Below are positions 1 through 8,754 of a stretch of DNA of 34,439 nucleotides, piece after piece. The position numbers were made by a program, and so were the translations under genes. The notes beneath the pieces were generated by a model. That model saw only the letters and a list, made by a program, of their open reading frames with translations, was not told where the DNA came from and searched no databases. The stretch comes from a virus, in the IMG/VR virus record IMGVR_UViG_3300025141_000378, positions 1 through 34,439 of that record. The stretch is one strand, 5' to 3'. Position 1 is the first letter of the stretch. Each line of letters begins with the position of its first letter.

Positions 1-636
1 CCCAAGGCTCGCCAACGGGAGCTGCCCGCTGGTGGTAACAGTATCTAACGCAAGAGGGGCCGAGGCGTGGTCAAGGTCAGTAAACAATGGCTGCCTCCAA
101 GCCATCCCGTTAGGAGCTGTGCTGTCCGTAAAGAGTGACTGGGTATCGGCAGAGCCGATTGCTTGAGCGGAGTAGGTTAATGGCCCGTTGAGGGTCAGCA
201 AATCGCCTTTCCCAGCGAACCCAGCTGGGTAGGTGATGCCAGCTGAACCGTCATCACCTTTGACGCCCGCCGAAACAATCAGCCGGTTGGTGGCGATGGC
301 TGTGGTCGGGGCCGCGTTCCCCGTGTAACCGAGATTCTTGGCGTTGATTGTGCCACCAGATGTGCCAGTCACTTCGTAATAGCCAGCGACTTGGACGTAG
401 ATTGTCTGGCCAGTGGCCCAAGGGGTTGCGTTGTCAACATACAAGGCCACGCCCACACCGACAGCCGGAACTGTAAAACCGGCGTTGGTAAATGCGTATG
501 AGTTAACCCCATCTGTGCCGTTTGTACCGGCTGCACCAGTGGCTCCAGTTGCGCCAGCTGGCCCAGCAACATTGACGGTTGAGTTGGTGCAGCTGGTTTT
601 GCAGCAGTCTGTGTTTTGATTTAATGTGACACCCAT
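1..636 (-). CDS. Collagen-like tail fibre/virion protein, partial (C-terminus beyond left edge)
   Basis: The reverse strand is open from an ATG at 636 to the window edge, giving 212 codons without a stop. The N-terminus holds four cysteines (CCKTSC within residues 11-16), then a short collagen-like stretch of GPAGATGATGAAGTNG type at about residues 26-45. A Gly/Thr/Ala-rich beta-type region follows, typical of phage fibres and appendages, with a second short GVKGDDGSAG collagen-like segment. Collagen-like triplets in phage proteins usually form trimeric shafts. The gene diverges from the terminase and may head a leftward tail module lying outside the window. No Shine-Dalgarno is seen before the ATG. 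The fibre role is inferred from composition; the reading frame itself is secure. Confidence 0.75.
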   Translation of the reverse strand, partial: MGVTLNQNTDCCKTSCTNSTVNVAGPAGATGATGAAGTNGTDGVNSYAFTNAGFTVPAVGVGVALYVDNATPWATGQTIYVQVAGYYEVTGTSGGTINAKNLGYTGNAAPTTAIATNRLIVSAGVKGDDGSAGITYPAGFAGKGDLLTLNGPLTYSAQAIGSADTQSLFTDSTAPNGMAWRQPLFTDLDHASAPLALDTVTTSGQLPLASLG

Positions 637-719
637 CGTTTGACAGTCCGTTAAATTTGTGCGGGATTACTAACCCCTAAGAGGCATATACCTCCAGTAT
701 ATGCCTTGACTGTCAAACG
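637..719. repeat. Inverted repeat flanking the divergent fibre/terminase starts
   Basis: CGTTTGACAG at 637-646 is perfectly inverted as CTGTCAAACG at 710-719. The same 10-mer therefore lies immediately upstream of both divergent start codons. Each copy contains TTGAC-N-GTC, and the right copy is an 11-bp odd palindrome, TTGACTGTCAA (706-716). It could be an operator pair. On the minus strand 716-711 reads TTGACA, a possible -35 for the leftward gene, but no convincing -10 follows. Function is inferred. Confidence 0.5.
682..706. other. Perfect 10-bp stem-loop between divergent genes
   Basis: AGGCATATAC (682-691) and GTATATGCCT (697-706) form a perfect hairpin with a 5-nt loop. There is no T-run on either side, so it does not look like an intrinsic terminator. 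Its place between the two CTGTCAAACG copies suggests a regulatory site or a structured 5' leader for one of the divergent genes. Confidence 0.5.
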
Positions 720-721
720 GT

Positions 722-2398
722 TTGATAAAACACAAGTACGGCTTGGCGTTTGACGTGCAACTAAATGAGATCGAGCTAGAGTTGTACGCCTTCCGCATTA
801 ACCACTCACCCGAACGGGGTGGGCTGGGTGCATTCCAGCATTTTAAGAACGCTGCAAACCTTCTGTGGCCCAAGCTGATCTGGAACTCTTGGCTGGAAAA
901 ACAGATCGAGTCACTGTGCGAGAACCAGTGGGTGTGCTGGGCTGGTTGCGGTGCGAGCGGCAAAACCTACGCTGCCAGCCTCTACACGATGGTTTACTTT
1001 CTGGCTGCCCCTCTCCAGACATCAATCATCCTCACCTCCACCACCGCCAAGATGATCCGAAAGCGTGCTTGGCCAGTGATCCAAGACCTCTACCGAACGT
1101 GCAAGGGCGGTTATCCGGCTCATATGGTGGACAGCAAGACCACTCTCCAAGCCATACGGGGTGACGATAAACACGCTGTATTTGCCATCCCCGTGCTGGA
1201 CGGGGCCACTTCCAAGGCGGTTGCCAACATACAAGGCATCCGTTCACCGCGCACAATGGTGATTGTGGATGAGGCCACCGACACGCCGGAGGCGGCGTTC
1301 GAGGCGTGCTCCAATCTACAGAAGGGAACCAAGGAGTTTAAGTTTCTGGCGATTGGAAACCCTCACAGCAAGTTCGACCAGCACGGGAGGTTCGCCACAC
1401 CGGCCAAGGGGTGGGCCTCTGTCAGCATTGAGGACGAGGAGTGGGAGACAGAGCGCGGCGTCTGCGTTCGTTTCGACGGGATGAAGTCTCCCAACATCCT
1501 AGCTGGGAAAGAGAAGTACAGCTTCCTCATTAACGACGATCAAGTGCGCCAAGCCCAGAAGTATGATGGCGTGGATAGTCCGCAGTTCTGGAAGTACACG
1601 AGAGGGATGTGGTCGCCCGAAGGGGTGTGCAAAACCGTGTTAAGCGAGAGTTTGGTCGAGAAGTATCGGGTAATGTTTCCAGCTGTTTTCCTTAAAAAGA
1701 GCCATATGATGGCCGGTTTAGACCCTGCTTTCAATGGGGGCGACCGCTGTGTAATCCAGCTGGCTAGGTACGGCGATTTCGACAATGGCAAGATGGGCAT
1801 TCAGCTGGAGAAGAACGAGGTGATCGAGATCGATGCCCAGTCTTCCGAGCCGGTACACTTCCAGATTGCCAAGCGGGTACAGACGATCTGTGAGGAGAAC
1901 GCCGTGCTGCCCCAACACTTGGCGGTGGACGCCACAGGTGAGGGTGGTGGCCTCTGCGACATCCTCGCTAAAACGTGGAGTCCGTCCATCCAGCGGGTGG
2001 AGTTTGGCGGGAAGGCAAGTGATCGCCCCGTCTCGCCAGAGGATCACCGCAAGAGCTGCGAGGTGTACGCCAACAAAGTGACCGAGTTGTGGTTCAGCGT
2101 GAGGCAGTGGGTGATTAACGAGCAGCTGCGAGGAATGCAGCACGATGCGGTGATTGAGTTTTGTGGACGGATGTTCGATGACGAGAAGAGAATGACCATC
2201 ATCGAGCGCAAGGTTGAGATGAAATCACGCACCGGCAAATCCCCAGACTTCGCCGACGCCATCACTCTGGTGGTGGAAATGGCCCGTCGACTGGGCGGTT
2301 ACGCCACCGCAATTGCCTCGTCACGCGGTTTGACGAGCTGGGATAAGATGGTTAGGGAGTACGACAGTGTCTATCACGACACATTTGCTGGGGTATGA
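722..2398 (+). CDS. terL: Terminase large subunit (packaging ATPase/nuclease)
   Basis: This is the motor that pumps DNA into the prohead and cuts the concatemer. The N-terminal ATPase shows a Walker A-like P-loop AGCGASGKT (residues 74-82), a Walker B with catalytic Glu (IVDEA, 181-185) and a coupling motif LAIGNPHS (209-216). The C-terminal RNase H-like nuclease has acidic residues at D334 (GLDPAFNGGD), D403 (AVDATG) and D509/D512 (PDFADA). At 558 aa it has the usual TerL length. The start is a TTG at 722 without a visible Shine-Dalgarno; an in-frame stop at 707-709 limits extension. No small terminase subunit is recognisable nearby. It overlaps the next gene by ATGA. Confidence 0.93.
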   Translation: MIKHKYGLAFDVQLNEIELELYAFRINHSPERGGLGAFQHFKNAANLLWPKLIWNSWLEKQIESLCENQWVCWAGCGASGKTYAASLYTMVYFLAAPLQTSIILTSTTAKMIRKRAWPVIQDLYRTCKGGYPAHMVDSKTTLQAIRGDDKHAVFAIPVLDGATSKAVANIQGIRSPRTMVIVDEATDTPEAAFEACSNLQKGTKEFKFLAIGNPHSKFDQHGRFATPAKGWASVSIEDEEWETERGVCVRFDGMKSPNILAGKEKYSFLINDDQVRQAQKYDGVDSPQFWKYTRGMWSPEGVCKTVLSESLVEKYRVMFPAVFLKKSHMMAGLDPAFNGGDRCVIQLARYGDFDNGKMGIQLEKNEVIEIDAQSSEPVHFQIAKRVQTICEENAVLPQHLAVDATGEGGGLCDILAKTWSPSIQRVEFGGKASDRPVSPEDHRKSCEVYANKVTELWFSVRQWVINEQLRGMQHDAVIEFCGRMFDDEKRMTIIERKVEMKSRTGKSPDFADAITLVVEMARRLGGYATAIASSRGLTSWDKMVREYDSVYHDTFAGV

Positions 2399-2985
2399 AA
2401 AGACTGGTGGAGACAAGCATTGTTCCGAGTGGCGGCTATCAGTACACGCAAGAAGAAACAGGCCACACCGAGTCAGCTGACAGCTTTCACCAGCTGGTGA
2501 CACGGGTTGCCGCCCATCGCCGAGCCAACAATCTTCCCGTTCCCTTCAACATCGCCGACATCGTCGAGGCGCAAGTCTGCGAGAACCGCAAGGAGCTATG
2601 CACGGAGTACATCCCGAAGCCGCCGCCCAACCGTGCGCTGACGATTGAGCTTGCGCTGCGATTCACCCGCACACTGGTCGCAGCTGGCGGCAAACGGGTG
2701 GAGGTTCAAGCCGAGGCAGACCAGCGGGCAGCGATCTGTGCGATGTGCCAAGACAACATCGAGCCACAAGGCTGCACCGGCTGCACGGGTGGTCTTGTGA
2801 GGAAGGCGGTCGAGTTTATCGCGGGCAGCAGGAAAACTCCGTATGACAAACTGCTCAAGTCGTGCAAACATTGCGGGTGCTTTAATGCGGCGCAAATCTG
2901 GATGCCGCTCGAAGCACTGCAAACAACAATTTCAGATGATGAGAATAGTGCGTTACCCGACCATTGCTGGAAGAGGAAGCTATGA
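2395..2985 (+). CDS. Cys-rich, probably zinc-binding protein of unknown function
   Basis: A 196-aa protein coupled by ATGA overlaps to terminase upstream and portal downstream. The N-terminal 100 residues are charged and helical-looking. The C-terminal half carries paired cysteines: CAMC (115-118), CTGC (127-130), CKHCGC (157-162) and C191, with C62 and C69 upstream. The spacing suggests one or two zinc ribbons. The position between TerL and portal is compatible with a packaging or head-assembly accessory role, but I do not recognise the family and assign no function. Confidence 0.8.
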   Translation: MKRLVETSIVPSGGYQYTQEETGHTESADSFHQLVTRVAAHRRANNLPVPFNIADIVEAQVCENRKELCTEYIPKPPPNRALTIELALRFTRTLVAAGGKRVEVQAEADQRAAICAMCQDNIEPQGCTGCTGGLVRKAVEFIAGSRKTPYDKLLKSCKHCGCFNAAQIWMPLEALQTTISDDENSALPDHCWKRKL

Positions 2986-5168
2986 TTAACAACAATTCCC
3001 TGCCGCTCGACAACATCGACGAGGCGGGTACACCACCCAAAGCCAGACTCTCTTCACCCGAAGCTGTGGTCGATTTGGTGAAGATGCTGACCCGATCCGA
3101 CGAGGAGCGCAACCGTGTCCGGTCGAAGGTCAAGGGGCTGATCGACGGCAACCCGCCGTACAGTGCCAGCCAGCTCAAGCGCACGGGGCAAGCCTACCGA
3201 ACCAACGTCAACTTTAGGGAGGCCGAGGCTTTCTTCTCGGTGGCATTGACCGCTTTCTACGACATCTTCTCCGAAACACCCACCTACGCCACGGTCAAAA
3301 CCAACACCGGCAACGACGCCGAGCGTGTCCATTATTCCCGCATAATCACTGAGGAATTTGATCGGTTACAAAAAAAGGATAGGGAGTTTGACTACACGAT
3401 GCAGCTGTCCCAGCACGAGATGGTGCTGTTTGGCTCCGGCCCGCTGACCTTTGAAAGCCCGACCAGCTGGAGAGCCAGAGCCTTGAAGGCGGGCGACTTG
3501 CTGTTGCCGGAAGGGACGCGCAGTAATCCCTCCGACTGGGAGGTGGCTGTGGTGCGCAGACGCTACCAAGCGCACGAGCTTTATGGCTACATTCGTGACC
3601 CGCAAGCAGCGGCCAAAGTGGGCTGGGACGTTGAGGCGACCCGTAATTCGATCATCGCTTCTGGGCCGGAGAGCTACCGAAGGCACGACAACTGGGAATG
3701 GCATCAGCAGCGCATCCGAAACAACGATCTCCACTATTCAGCGCAATGCAGCCTAATCAACGCGGCCCACGTTTATGTGCGAGAGTACCCGCAAGGGGAT
3801 GAGGCAGAGGGCAAGATCAGCTGCTACATCGTCAAGGAGGACGGGCAAGAATTTTTATACAAGTACGTCGGCAAGTACGACAGCTGGGAGGAGATACTGC
3901 ACCCGATGTACTACGACAAGGGGGATGGACAGCATCACAGCGTCAAGGGTCTTGGCGTCAAGATGTACCCCGTGATCGAGCTGAAGAACCGCCAGAAGTG
4001 TCATATGGTTGACGTAGCCGCCACGGCCAGCTCGATGCAGCTGCAAGCTGAAACGCCGGAGGCGATGCAGAAAGCCAGCGTTGTCCAGATGGGGCCGTAC
4101 TCGATTCTTCCGAGTGGTTACAAAATTGTTCAGCGACAGTTTAGCGGGATAGCTGACGCACCGATGGCGGTGGATCGTGAGCTGGAGAACGTGATGCAGT
4201 CCAACCTGTCGCAGTACCGGCAACGACTGGACAAGGCGGGGGGCAACCCGAAGACAGCCACCGAGGTTCAAGCCAACGTGCAGCAAGCCAGCGTTCTGGG
4301 CAAGACCCAGATCGCACGCTACTACCAACAGCTGGATCGGTTCTTTGAGGAGAGATACCGGCGTGCCTCGGACAAGAGTGTTACCGACAAGGAAGCCGTC
4401 GAGTTCCAGAAGAGGGTGCGCGACAGAGGCGTTCCCGCCGAGGCACTGAACGACGTGGACTACGTCCAAGCCTCCCGCAACTACGGTCAAGGTTCTGCTT
4501 TTCTCCGTCTGCAAACGATTAACGGCCTTATGCAAATCAGCGGCCAGCTGCCGGAGTCGGGCCGCAACGCGCTACTGCGTGACTACGTCGCTGCGCTGGC
4601 TGGGCAACAGCAAGTGGGCCGCTATGTGGTGGAGCCGGAGCAAGATGTTTACGCCAAGGATCAGATGGCCGAGGCCAACATCGAGAATGCCGTGATGCAG
4701 ACCGGCAACCCCGTTATTATTACCGACTCACAGAACCACCTTCTGCACTCACAGACTCACTTGGCCAAGGGAAGCGAAGTGGCTCAAGCCATCCAGCAAG
4801 GAGGCAACGCCGCTGCCGCTGCCGACTTTTTCGGGATACTGATTCCTCACATCGAGGAACATATCGGCCAGCTGTCAGCTGACGAGAACCGCAAGCAAGA
4901 AGTGAAGATGCTCTCCGACCAGCTCGGTGAGCTGGCTGGTTTCGCTAACGAGGTGGCCAACCAAGTTGCCCAAGAGATGCAGCAACAGCAGGAGGCCCAG
5001 ATGCAAGCCGAGGCGGGGCCGTCAGCTGACGAGCAGATCAAGGCAGCTGTGATGGAGAGGGACGAGGCAAGGAAAGACGCCGCCCTACAAGCGGAAATAC
5101 AGCGCAGCGACATCAAACTAAAACAAGAAATGGCTTTAGCTGACGCGAAGGCGGCGGCTGCAATATAG
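2982..5168 (+). CDS. Portal (head-tail connector) protein
   Basis: This forms the dodecameric channel at the capsid vertex through which DNA enters and to which the tail attaches. It is 728 aa from the ATG at 2982, chosen because GAGGAAGC precedes it and it forms an ATGA overlap with the upstream stop; the TTG at 2964 is less likely. The central region has the podoviral portal signature of a proline/threonine-containing segment (GGNPKTATEV, about 420-430) followed by a long helix. The last 120 residues are Gln/Ala/Glu-rich coiled coil. The length suits short-tailed phage portals. The family call comes from overall pattern and position after TerL. Confidence 0.85.
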   Translation: MINNNSLPLDNIDEAGTPPKARLSSPEAVVDLVKMLTRSDEERNRVRSKVKGLIDGNPPYSASQLKRTGQAYRTNVNFREAEAFFSVALTAFYDIFSETPTYATVKTNTGNDAERVHYSRIITEEFDRLQKKDREFDYTMQLSQHEMVLFGSGPLTFESPTSWRARALKAGDLLLPEGTRSNPSDWEVAVVRRRYQAHELYGYIRDPQAAAKVGWDVEATRNSIIASGPESYRRHDNWEWHQQRIRNNDLHYSAQCSLINAAHVYVREYPQGDEAEGKISCYIVKEDGQEFLYKYVGKYDSWEEILHPMYYDKGDGQHHSVKGLGVKMYPVIELKNRQKCHMVDVAATASSMQLQAETPEAMQKASVVQMGPYSILPSGYKIVQRQFSGIADAPMAVDRELENVMQSNLSQYRQRLDKAGGNPKTATEVQANVQQASVLGKTQIARYYQQLDRFFEERYRRASDKSVTDKEAVEFQKRVRDRGVPAEALNDVDYVQASRNYGQGSAFLRLQTINGLMQISGQLPESGRNALLRDYVAALAGQQQVGRYVVEPEQDVYAKDQMAEANIENAVMQTGNPVIITDSQNHLLHSQTHLAKGSEVAQAIQQGGNAAAAADFFGILIPHIEEHIGQLSADENRKQEVKMLSDQLGELAGFANEVANQVAQEMQQQQEAQMQAEAGPSADEQIKAAVMERDEARKDAALQAEIQRSDIKLKQEMALADAKAAAAI

Positions 5169-5192
5169 TGACCACAACAAAACCAGAGACAA

Positions 5193-5975
5193 ATGATATT
5201 AGTTATTCCTTTTTGCATAAAGGACTGTAAATCCGCTTGGCAAAATATCACTTGGGCGCACGAGTTGGATGGCAAGCTGCCGTTCAAGGCACTGTTAGCC
5301 TATGACACCGACGTTCCCGAAAAGGAACTGTCCGAGATAAAAGAGGTAGCTGAACACGCCTTCGAGGGCGTGATTGATATGTGCTACCCCGAATGGATGG
5401 GCAACCCCAGCTGGCCCAACCCGCAGAACTACGCCTTTCAGAAGGTGGCGTGGGAGGTGATCGAGAACCTCAAGGAACCGTTCCTCTTCTGGGAACCCGA
5501 TGCCGTCCCGATCCGCAAGCGGTGGGCGCACGACATATGGGATGCGTATCAAGGATGCGGCAAGCCGTTTATGGGCCACGTTGTTCACGGCGCATTCAAG
5601 CCTAACTCGATGCACCTTAACGGGGTGGCGGTTTATCCCGCTGACCTACACATCTACTCCACGGCGATGATGATCCCGCCGGAAGGGTTGGCGTGGGACG
5701 TGGCTGGTGCGGATGGGTGTGTGCAGAACGCACGCCATAGCGAGCTGATTACCAACGTCTGGGAGATCGACGGATGGAACAAGGTGGTCACATCCGGCGG
5801 GATTGTTCCCAGCTTTCCAGACCAGAAAGTGGTGGACGATGTCGTGGACTTTAGTGCGGCACTGTTCCACAGAAACAAGGACTGCTCGCTGGTTCACCGC
5901 CTCCGAGAGAGAGTGTCTGCCGCCACCGAACATAAACCTTTTAAGGCCAAGAAGAGGAGAAAAGCCGTAAGGTGA
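5193..5975 (+). CDS. Putative glycosyltransferase (GT-A-like), first of three
   Basis: A 260-aa protein with an alternating strand/helix N-terminus (MILVIPFCIKD, KALLAYDTD) and LFWEPDAVPI at residues 98-107. EPDA sits where GT-A enzymes carry the metal-binding DxD, after a hydrophobic strand. The C-terminus is basic (KAKKRRKAVR). It starts 24 nt after the portal stop, with a CA-rich leader (CCACAACAAAACC) and a weak ribosome binding site. It overlaps the next glycosyltransferase gene by GTGA, so the two are coupled. The sugar donor and acceptor cannot be read from sequence. Moderately confident of the fold, not of the substrate. Confidence 0.6.
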   Translation: MILVIPFCIKDCKSAWQNITWAHELDGKLPFKALLAYDTDVPEKELSEIKEVAEHAFEGVIDMCYPEWMGNPSWPNPQNYAFQKVAWEVIENLKEPFLFWEPDAVPIRKRWAHDIWDAYQGCGKPFMGHVVHGAFKPNSMHLNGVAVYPADLHIYSTAMMIPPEGLAWDVAGADGCVQNARHSELITNVWEIDGWNKVVTSGGIVPSFPDQKVVDDVVDFSAALFHRNKDCSLVHRLRERVSAATEHKPFKAKKRRKAVR

Positions 5976-6622
5976 AGCACCCAGTTTATACTTACTATGT
6001 GCCGATTGGCACTGAGAAGGAGGAGGCTTCGCAGACCGCGATGATTCACCACTGGCGCAGCAGTTGGGCCACGCAAGGGTGGGAGGCAGTGGTGCTGGGT
6101 ATTGATGACGCCGAGGCTCACCCTTTCTTTGAGGAGTACAATGCGGCAGTACAGCGGCTTCCCACAACCAACTCGCAAGATTACGAGATGGCTTGCTATC
6201 ACCGATGGCTGGCGGTGGCGCACCGAGGGGGAGGGTTTATGTCGGATTACGACGTTGTTAATTACAGCTTCAGCGCACGCCCCCCTCACACTCGGCTCGC
6301 TGTGTACGAACAGACTTACGACACAAAGGGTGTCACCCCTTCTGTGGTCGGTGGTGATGCAGCTGGCTTTTACGATATGTGCCTATGCTTCGCCACTTGT
6401 GATGTTCAAGGCGTGCTGGGCGAAGAGAAAGGTCGGCCCCACACCAGCGATATGATTGCTCTCCAGAAAATGTACCACCGGTTCGCCTACCAAGTTGTTC
6501 CCTTGTGCAAGCAGTACGGCGTGCCGAACTGGGAGGATGCGCCGCTGGTTCACTTTAGCCACCACGCAACCAGCCAGACGGATCGTGTGGCGTGTATGAA
6601 AACATCGAGGCCCATCAGCTGA
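5972..6622 (+). CDS. Glycosyltransferase with DxD motif, second of three
   Basis: A 216-aa protein. Residues 84-100 read HRGGGFMSDYDVVNYSF. The GG-x-(Y/F)-x-(S/A)DxD pattern, with D92 and D94, is the nucleotide-sugar and metal site of DxD sugar transferases such as those grouped with GT32. The N-terminus (YTYYVPIG...MIHHWRSSW) fits the first strand and helix of a GT-A fold. The GTG start at 5972 overlaps the TGA of the upstream gene. The third transferase follows 4 nt after the stop. The product is likely cytoplasmic, as there is no signal peptide or membrane segment. Substrate unknown. Confidence 0.75.
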   Translation: MKHPVYTYYVPIGTEKEEASQTAMIHHWRSSWATQGWEAVVLGIDDAEAHPFFEEYNAAVQRLPTTNSQDYEMACYHRWLAVAHRGGGFMSDYDVVNYSFSARPPHTRLAVYEQTYDTKGVTPSVVGGDAAGFYDMCLCFATCDVQGVLGEEKGRPHTSDMIALQKMYHRFAYQVVPLCKQYGVPNWEDAPLVHFSHHATSQTDRVACMKTSRPIS

Positions 6623-6626
6623 AACC

Positions 6627-7352
6627 GTGATAGAAAAAAACATCATACAAACTCACCGCTCCTACGAGGCTTTAAGGCCGTATGAGCGAGTGTGCCTTGA
6701 GAGGTGGAAGTGGATGAACCCAGACTGGAACTATCGGTTCTTCAGCAACGACGAAGGCGACCTTATCGTCAAGGAAGTGCTGGGTGAGAGGTTTGATGCC
6801 TTTGGTCGGTTTCACTTTGGGGCGAGAAACAACATCAGAAGGGCGTGCCTTATTTACCAACTCGGCGGGCTGTTCGCAGATTGTGACCTTTATCCCGTCA
6901 AGCCGTTGGGCGATTACCTTCCAACCGACAGAGCGAGGGTGTTGTTCAAATACGACGGTCGCCCTCTTTTTCTGAACGGCCTCTTCGCTTCATCAGCGGG
7001 TGATCCTATGGTGATGGAAATTATTAACCTCGCAGTTGAGAGGCTTACGGATGGCAAGCGAACACAGCCTCCAACGAGCGAGCGCGACACTTGGCTTGGG
7101 TGGCATTTTGACACTTGCGGCGTGCATTGTTTTAACGATGTTTTCCTCAAATACGAAAAGGTAGAGGACGGCGTATTGGGAGGTGACTCTCACCCCACCT
7201 TGGCGGGTAAGGAGGGGCATACTGCGGTGGATGAAATCAAGTGCCTCCATCTGGGAACCGCGTGCTGGCATCCCGACGCAAAGGCAGACAACGGAACATT
7301 TGAGAAAGACTTGGCGTTGCTGGATTTAGCCAAGAAGACTTGGGGTATTTAA
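6627..7352 (+). CDS. GT32-type glycosyltransferase (DxD sugar-binding), third of three
   Basis: A 241-aa protein with the classic landmarks of Gly_transf_sug proteins: KNIIQTH near the N-terminus (4-10), NPDWNYRFFS (31-40), and the nucleotide-sugar site RRACLIYQLGGLFADCDLYP (71-90) with DxD at D85/D87. Family members transfer hexoses from nucleotide donors to glycan, lipid or protein acceptors. The start is a GTG at 6627, 4 nt after the previous gene, so the three transferases form one translational block inside the head-assembly operon. This is the clearest of the three calls. Acceptor unknown; a capsid or host-envelope target is inferred from context. Confidence 0.88.
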   Translation: MIEKNIIQTHRSYEALRPYERVCLERWKWMNPDWNYRFFSNDEGDLIVKEVLGERFDAFGRFHFGARNNIRRACLIYQLGGLFADCDLYPVKPLGDYLPTDRARVLFKYDGRPLFLNGLFASSAGDPMVMEIINLAVERLTDGKRTQPPTSERDTWLGWHFDTCGVHCFNDVFLKYEKVEDGVLGGDSHPTLAGKEGHTAVDEIKCLHLGTACWHPDAKADNGTFEKDLALLDLAKKTWGI

Positions 7353-7363
7353 GATTTACCAAT

Positions 7364-7645
7364 ATGACACTAACAGAATGGACAAGCACAACCTCCGCAG
7401 TCGGCCAAGCAAAGGCATTGATGGCGGGGGAGACGTTTAAGGAAATGATGGGGGTGATGGCAGAAGAGATGCCACTGGTGCGCGTGCCGCTGCCGTTCGG
7501 ATCGACGGCAACCGATTACGCCTACGCCCACGGGATGCAGAAAGGATACGAATTTGCGCTGAAGGTGATAAGAGCGATGGGGCAAGCTGCTCCAGAGATG
7601 CCACAAGAGCCGGAAGCGACATTTAGCCCACAGAACAATGAGTGA
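7364..7645 (+). CDS. Small protein of unknown function upstream of scaffold
   Basis: A 93-aa protein beginning MTLTEWTSTT. The ATG at 7364 is preferred to the TTG at 7340. The C-terminal half contains AYAHGMQKGYEFALKVI, a helical Gly/Tyr-rich segment, and a proline-rich tail. Its 3' end overlaps the scaffold start by 8 nt. No family is recognised. Its position between portal and scaffold suggests a role in or near head assembly, but nothing in the sequence proves it. Confidence 0.65.
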   Translation: MTLTEWTSTTSAVGQAKALMAGETFKEMMGVMAEEMPLVRVPLPFGSTATDYAYAHGMQKGYEFALKVIRAMGQAAPEMPQEPEATFSPQNNE

Positions 7646-8747
7646 AGAAACAGTAGTCGAAGCCAATCCGGCGGCTATTCAAGGCAAGACAGGCTTGTTG
7701 CCGGAGACAAACAAGCATATCGGAAGTATGGCAGACGCCTTTAAGGCGGCAATGTCAGATGACCCCGCACCCGCCCCAGCTGGAGAACCAGCTGCGGACG
7801 CGGTGGAGACACCAACAGAAACAGCACCCGCTCCAGCTGAAGAGGCCAAGGAGTCCAGAAGCGCGAAGGACTTCAAGCTGATTAAGCAGGAGAGGGACGA
7901 GGCCAAGGGTCGCATTGACGAGCTGGTGGCCAAGGTTTCTGAACTGGAATCCTCCGCCTCTCCCGCAGAGGATTACGACCGGCTCAAGGCTGAGTACGAG
8001 GAGTTGAGCGGGGTGTTAAGCCTCTCGAACCTCGAACGTCACCCGAAGTTTCGGGAGCAGTTTGTGGAGCCAATCAACGGCCAGATCGAGCGGGCGCAAG
8101 CCTATGTGGGCGAGGAGGATCGCGCCCAGCTGGCCAAGATTCTGCGGATGCCGGTGGGCGAGGCACGCTCCAATGCGCTGGACGAGCTGACCGGCGAGCT
8201 GCCAACCTCACGCCAAGCCTACTTGCAGAGCGTGGTCAACCGTATCGACGAGATTGCGTTTGATCGGGACAAGCAGCTGGATAGCAGCAAGGAGAGCTAC
8301 GACAAGCTCTTGGCTGACGAGGCTGCCACGGGCGAGGCCAAGGCTGCCGAGCGGAACACCGCACTGGAGCGGTCGTTCAACTCGACGCTCAAGGAGGCCC
8401 AAGACAACATCCCCATCTACCAGCTGCGCGAGGGTGATGAGGAGTGGAACACGGGCGTAAGGGAGCGGGTCAACCTCGCCAAGCGAATCCTTATGGAGCA
8501 GAACAGCTTCGAGGATGCGGCCACAGCTGCCCTCTGGGCTGCCAGTGGTGGCGCGTTGGTGGAGCAGAATGCTGGGCTGGTGGAACACAACCGCCGGTTG
8601 CAGACCGAAGTCAACCAACTGAAAGGGGCCGAGCCGGACGCCGTCAGCACGGGAGCGGATGGCAGACCGAAGCCAGTCCCGAACAGTTCCTTCAGCGACA
8701 AGGTGATGGGAGAGCTGCGCGATCTGGGGATCAGAGGCGCACAATAA
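7638..8747 (+). CDS. Probable capsid scaffold protein
   Basis: A 369-aa acidic, low-complexity protein. Residues 40-75 are Ala/Pro/Glu-rich (APAPAGEPAA, TAPAPAEEA). Residues 75-130 form a predicted coiled coil (SAKDFKLIKQERDEAKGRIDE onward), and further helical heptad-like segments run to about residue 340. The C-terminus is short and basic-polar, as in scaffolds that dock onto the capsid shell. Its position directly before the capsid gene and after the portal is where scaffolds lie in short-tailed phages. The call rests on composition and gene order, not on a sequence motif. Confidence 0.75.
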   Translation: MSEETVVEANPAAIQGKTGLLPETNKHIGSMADAFKAAMSDDPAPAPAGEPAADAVETPTETAPAPAEEAKESRSAKDFKLIKQERDEAKGRIDELVAKVSELESSASPAEDYDRLKAEYEELSGVLSLSNLERHPKFREQFVEPINGQIERAQAYVGEEDRAQLAKILRMPVGEARSNALDELTGELPTSRQAYLQSVVNRIDEIAFDRDKQLDSSKESYDKLLADEAATGEAKAAERNTALERSFNSTLKEAQDNIPIYQLREGDEEWNTGVRERVNLAKRILMEQNSFEDAATAALWAASGGALVEQNAGLVEHNRRLQTEVNQLKGAEPDAVSTGADGRPKPVPNSSFSDKVMGELRDLGIRGAQ

Positions 8748-8754
8748 TTCACAT

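Noticed and set aside
369-619. Short frames on both strands in the first 650 nt (68 and 67 aa)
   Set aside because: They are out of frame with the long collagen-like reverse frame, which is open to the edge and has clear fibre composition.
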